This document shows positions 15,071 through 15,855 of a stretch of DNA of 15,855 nucleotides, in pieces; position 1 is the stretch's first letter, and every line of letters begins with the position of its first letter. Source of the DNA: SIG603 sp964369215 (GTDB lineage Bacteria; Bacillota; Clostridia; Oscillospirales; Acutalibacteraceae). The DNA is taken from contig CAYJEZ010000056.1 of assembly GCA_964369215.1 (NCBI GenBank), positions 1-15,855 of the forward strand, in the 5' to 3' direction. The translations under genes and the position numbers were made by a program. The notes under the pieces are model-generated. The model made no database searches and was not told the DNA's origin. It was given only the letters and a program-made list of their open reading frames with translations.

Positions 15071-15855
15071 ATGAAGAAAAAACTTAGTCTTATTATAGCA
15101 TTAGCTATGCTAGCATCAACTGCTCTTACCGCTTGTAGCGAACCAGCAACTGATGAAGACAGCAGCACAGACAACGGTACAACCACTAGTCAAGCTGATG
15201 AAAGCGATGACGAGGGTGATACCGAGGAAACCACAGGCGAACTTAAAACAGTTGATGTTATCATCACAATCAATCCAGCAACAGATGACTTGAACGATAA
15301 TGTTTTTTATAATGAAGTAGCTGCTATGGCTGGTCTTGATATCGAGTGGGACTGTATTTCAGCTGACTGGAGTACAACAAAAGCTGCTTTGCTAGCAGCT
15401 AACGATTTACCAGATGCTTTTATGGGCAACTGGGTATTCTCAGCACAAGAAGTTGAGGCAAACAAAGCTTTGTTCGCACCACTAGAGGACTTAATAGCTG
15501 AATATGCTCCTACATTACAAGCAGGTCTTGAGGATCCTCTACATGCTCCTAGAATTCAAAGTCCTGATGGTTCTTTTTACTATCTAACTACTTATATTGA
15601 TTCTCCTTACAATGCTACAACAGGTAACTCAATTCAAGTTAACCAAACATGGTTAAATAATTTAGGAATAGAAGTTCCTGAAACAATTGAGGAATTTGAT
15701 GCAATGCTTCAAGCTTTTAAAGATGAAGACGCAAACGGAAACGGCGACCCTAACGACGAAATTCCATACTACGCAAGTATTACAGGCAACGAGGCTTGGT
15801 CTTTAAGAGCTTATGAGGGTGCATTCGGTGCAGTTTCTTCTTGGAGCCACCCATA
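15071..15855 (+). CDS. ABC transporter solute-binding lipoprotein (3' end cut by window edge)
   Basis: The frame starts at ATG 15071, with GAGG about 9 nt upstream, and stays open to the edge (261 codons). Residues 1-21 are a lipoprotein signal peptide with lipobox LTAC, so C22 is the lipid-modified anchor on the outer face of the membrane. Residues 23-58 are an acidic Ser/Thr linker. The mature part matches the LplA/LipO-like extracellular binding-protein family: NDLPDAFMG (111-119), FAPLEDLIAEYAPTLQ (135-150), LNNLGIEVPETIEEFDAML (196-213) and the acidic loop DANGNGDPNDEIP (220-232), likely a calcium site. It is third in the transporter operon and delivers ligand to the two permeases. Its codons are somewhat less AT-rich than the neighbours, as expected for an abundant lipoprotein. 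The ligand is unknown. Confidence 0.93.
   Translation, partial: MKKKLSLIIALAMLASTALTACSEPATDEDSSTDNGTTTSQADESDDEGDTEETTGELKTVDVIITINPATDDLNDNVFYNEVAAMAGLDIEWDCISADWSTTKAALLAANDLPDAFMGNWVFSAQEVEANKALFAPLEDLIAEYAPTLQAGLEDPLHAPRIQSPDGSFYYLTTYIDSPYNATTGNSIQVNQTWLNNLGIEVPETIEEFDAMLQAFKDEDANGNGDPNDEIPYYASITGNEAWSLRAYEGAFGAVSSWSHP

Overview
This is a low-G+C Gram-positive window, most likely from an anaerobic Clostridia (Lachnospirales-like) chromosome. The evidence is strong A/T bias in codons and spacers, Shine-Dalgarno sites of the AGGAGG type, consensus sigma-A promoters, a large multi-domain c-di-GMP protein, and an LplB/YtcP-type sugar transporter with a membrane-bound AraC regulator. No rRNA, tRNA, CRISPR array or recognisable insertion sequence is visible.

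Left part, minus strand (1-4976): a co-directional operon behind a near-consensus extended -10 promoter at 4948-4976. In transcription order it encodes a VTC-like (polyphosphate polymerase fold) protein, a DUF4956 membrane protein, a membrane-anchored CotH-kinase-fold protein, and a membrane-anchored TIM-barrel glycoside hydrolase that runs off the left edge. VTC, DUF4956 and CotH genes are known to travel together in Firmicutes without an established joint function. Here both presumed catalytic partners look altered: VTC lacks several phosphate-binding basic residues, and CotH has Asn where the catalytic Asp is expected. The hydrolase and CotH are predicted to face outward, so a role in making or modifying a surface polysaccharide is the most reasonable inference. 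This cassette is the best candidate for an undescribed system in the window.

A 1-kb gene-free stretch (4810-5813) holds a run of stem-loops, including a perfect 9-bp palindrome resembling dispersed repeats of clostridial genomes. Next comes a 1339-residue cytosolic protein on the minus strand (5814-9833) with order PAS-PAS-GGDEF-GAF-PAS-GAF-GGDEF-EAL. It is a probable bifunctional c-di-GMP enzyme with its own consensus promoter (9873-9901). Lying next to, and in the same direction as, the surface operon, it could link c-di-GMP to surface polymer production; this is inference from position.

Right part (10143-15855): an AraC-family regulator with an extracellular sensor (minus strand, strong terminator at 10143-10174) diverges from a plus-strand transporter operon encoding LplB-like and YtcP-like permeases and the start of a lipoprotein solute-binding protein cut by the right edge. 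This is the usual layout for import of an oligosaccharide or related ligand under a local membrane-bound regulator. The shared 470-bp upstream region contains a nested dyad around AAACGTTT and two alternative hairpins. No transporter ATPase is encoded in view, as is usual for this class.
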